From Klebsiella electrica (GTDB lineage: Bacteria > Pseudomonadota > Gammaproteobacteria > Enterobacterales > Enterobacteriaceae), in the NCBI RefSeq assembly GCF_006711645.1, contig NZ_CP041247.1:1612001-1676000 (forward strand): 64,000 bases of DNA, written 5' to 3'. Numbering within the stretch: the stretch's first letter is position 1; each line of letters opens with the position of its first letter. This document shows, in pieces, positions 63,744 to 64,000 of this stretch. A program made the position numbers and the translations under genes. Below the pieces are notes generated by a model, which saw only the letters and a program-made list of their open reading frames with translations, ran no database searches and was not told the DNA's origin.

Positions 63744-64000
63744 ATGTCCGTGAATAGCAAACAGTGGTTCGGTCTGCCGCTGAATCTGATCTGGGGATAC
63801 ATCGCCATCGCCGTGTTTATGACCGGCGACGGCTTTGAGCTGGCTTTTCTCTCGCACTACATCAAGGAGCTGGGCTTCACCCCGGCCCAGGCTTCTTTCG
63901 CCTTTACCCTCTACGGCCTCGCCGCCGCCCTGTCGGCGTGGATCTCCGGCGTGGTCGCCGAGATCATCACCCCGCAGAAAACCATGCTGATCGGCTTTGT
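63744..64000 (+). CDS. dalT: D-arabinitol transporter DalT, N-terminal part (cut by window end)
   Basis: 85 codons are visible, beginning MSVNSKQWFGLPLNLIWGYI and running to the last base. Two or three hydrophobic segments and DGFELAFLSHYIKELGFTPA are consistent with the MFS polyol:H+ symporters DalT and RbtT. Position after dalK gives the assignment. Start at ATG 63744 with GAGG upstream. Confidence 0.9.
   Translation, partial: MSVNSKQWFGLPLNLIWGYIAIAVFMTGDGFELAFLSHYIKELGFTPAQASFAFTLYGLAAALSAWISGVVAEIITPQKTMLIGF

Overview
The window is chromosomal DNA from an enterobacterium, almost certainly Klebsiella. About 40 of its roughly 55 genes follow the E. coli K-12 47-48 min order: galS-mglBAC-sanA-cdd-yohKJ-dusC, then mdtQ-yohD-yohC-pbpG-dld-bglX-osmF/yehYXW-yohO-mlrA-btsSR-yehS, metG-apbC, and thiMD-yegWVUT-fbaB. 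The other genes are typical Klebsiella accessory carbon-source loci. The GH28 polygalacturonase resembles the pehX marker of the K. oxytoca complex. That hints at that group but does not prove it. There is no tRNA, rRNA, CRISPR array, IS element or prophage gene.

Layout. 1-4221: end of galS and the mglBAC galactose ABC transporter, with readable CRP and Gal operators. 4277-8522: sanA, cdd (two CRP sites around a CytR operator), yohKJ and dusC. 8523-19074: a roughly 10.5 kb carbohydrate block lying between dusC and mdtQ, which are neighbours in E. coli. It holds an OprB-type porin, an AraC regulator with a xyloside transporter and GH43 xylosidase, a bglG-bglF-bglB beta-glucoside PTS operon, and a methyltransferase remnant. 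19198-36404: mdtQ to yehS. 36421-36702: tandem REP-like repeats. 36715-41050: yehR, metG, apbC and an rcnB-like gene. 41238-46790: a LysR gene, an AzgA-type purine permease plus adenine deaminase with their divergent LysR regulator, and a Usp protein. 46791-48635: an AT-rich gap and the secreted polygalacturonase. 48845-50544: TPP riboswitch-thiM-thiD. 50586-54546: yegW and the yegTUV operon. 54794-55846: fbaB. 55925 to the end: back-to-back ribitol (rbtR, rbtDK) and D-arabinitol (dalR, dalDKT) regulons; dalT is cut by the window edge.

How the genes work together. The window is rich in carbon-source uptake and catabolism: galactose, xylosides, beta-glucosides, pectin fragments, pentitols and nucleosides or purines. 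CRP sites accompany several of these units. The clearest non-obvious signal is a set of three BglG-type antiterminator (RAT) plus terminator modules. Two flank bglG as expected. The third precedes the OprB-type porin 6 kb upstream, which suggests that a beta-glucoside antiterminator also opens an outer-membrane channel. Other regulatory candidates are a paired LacI-type operator between rbtD and rbtR, three 12-bp direct repeats upstream of yegT, and an intrinsic terminator a few bases before dusC.
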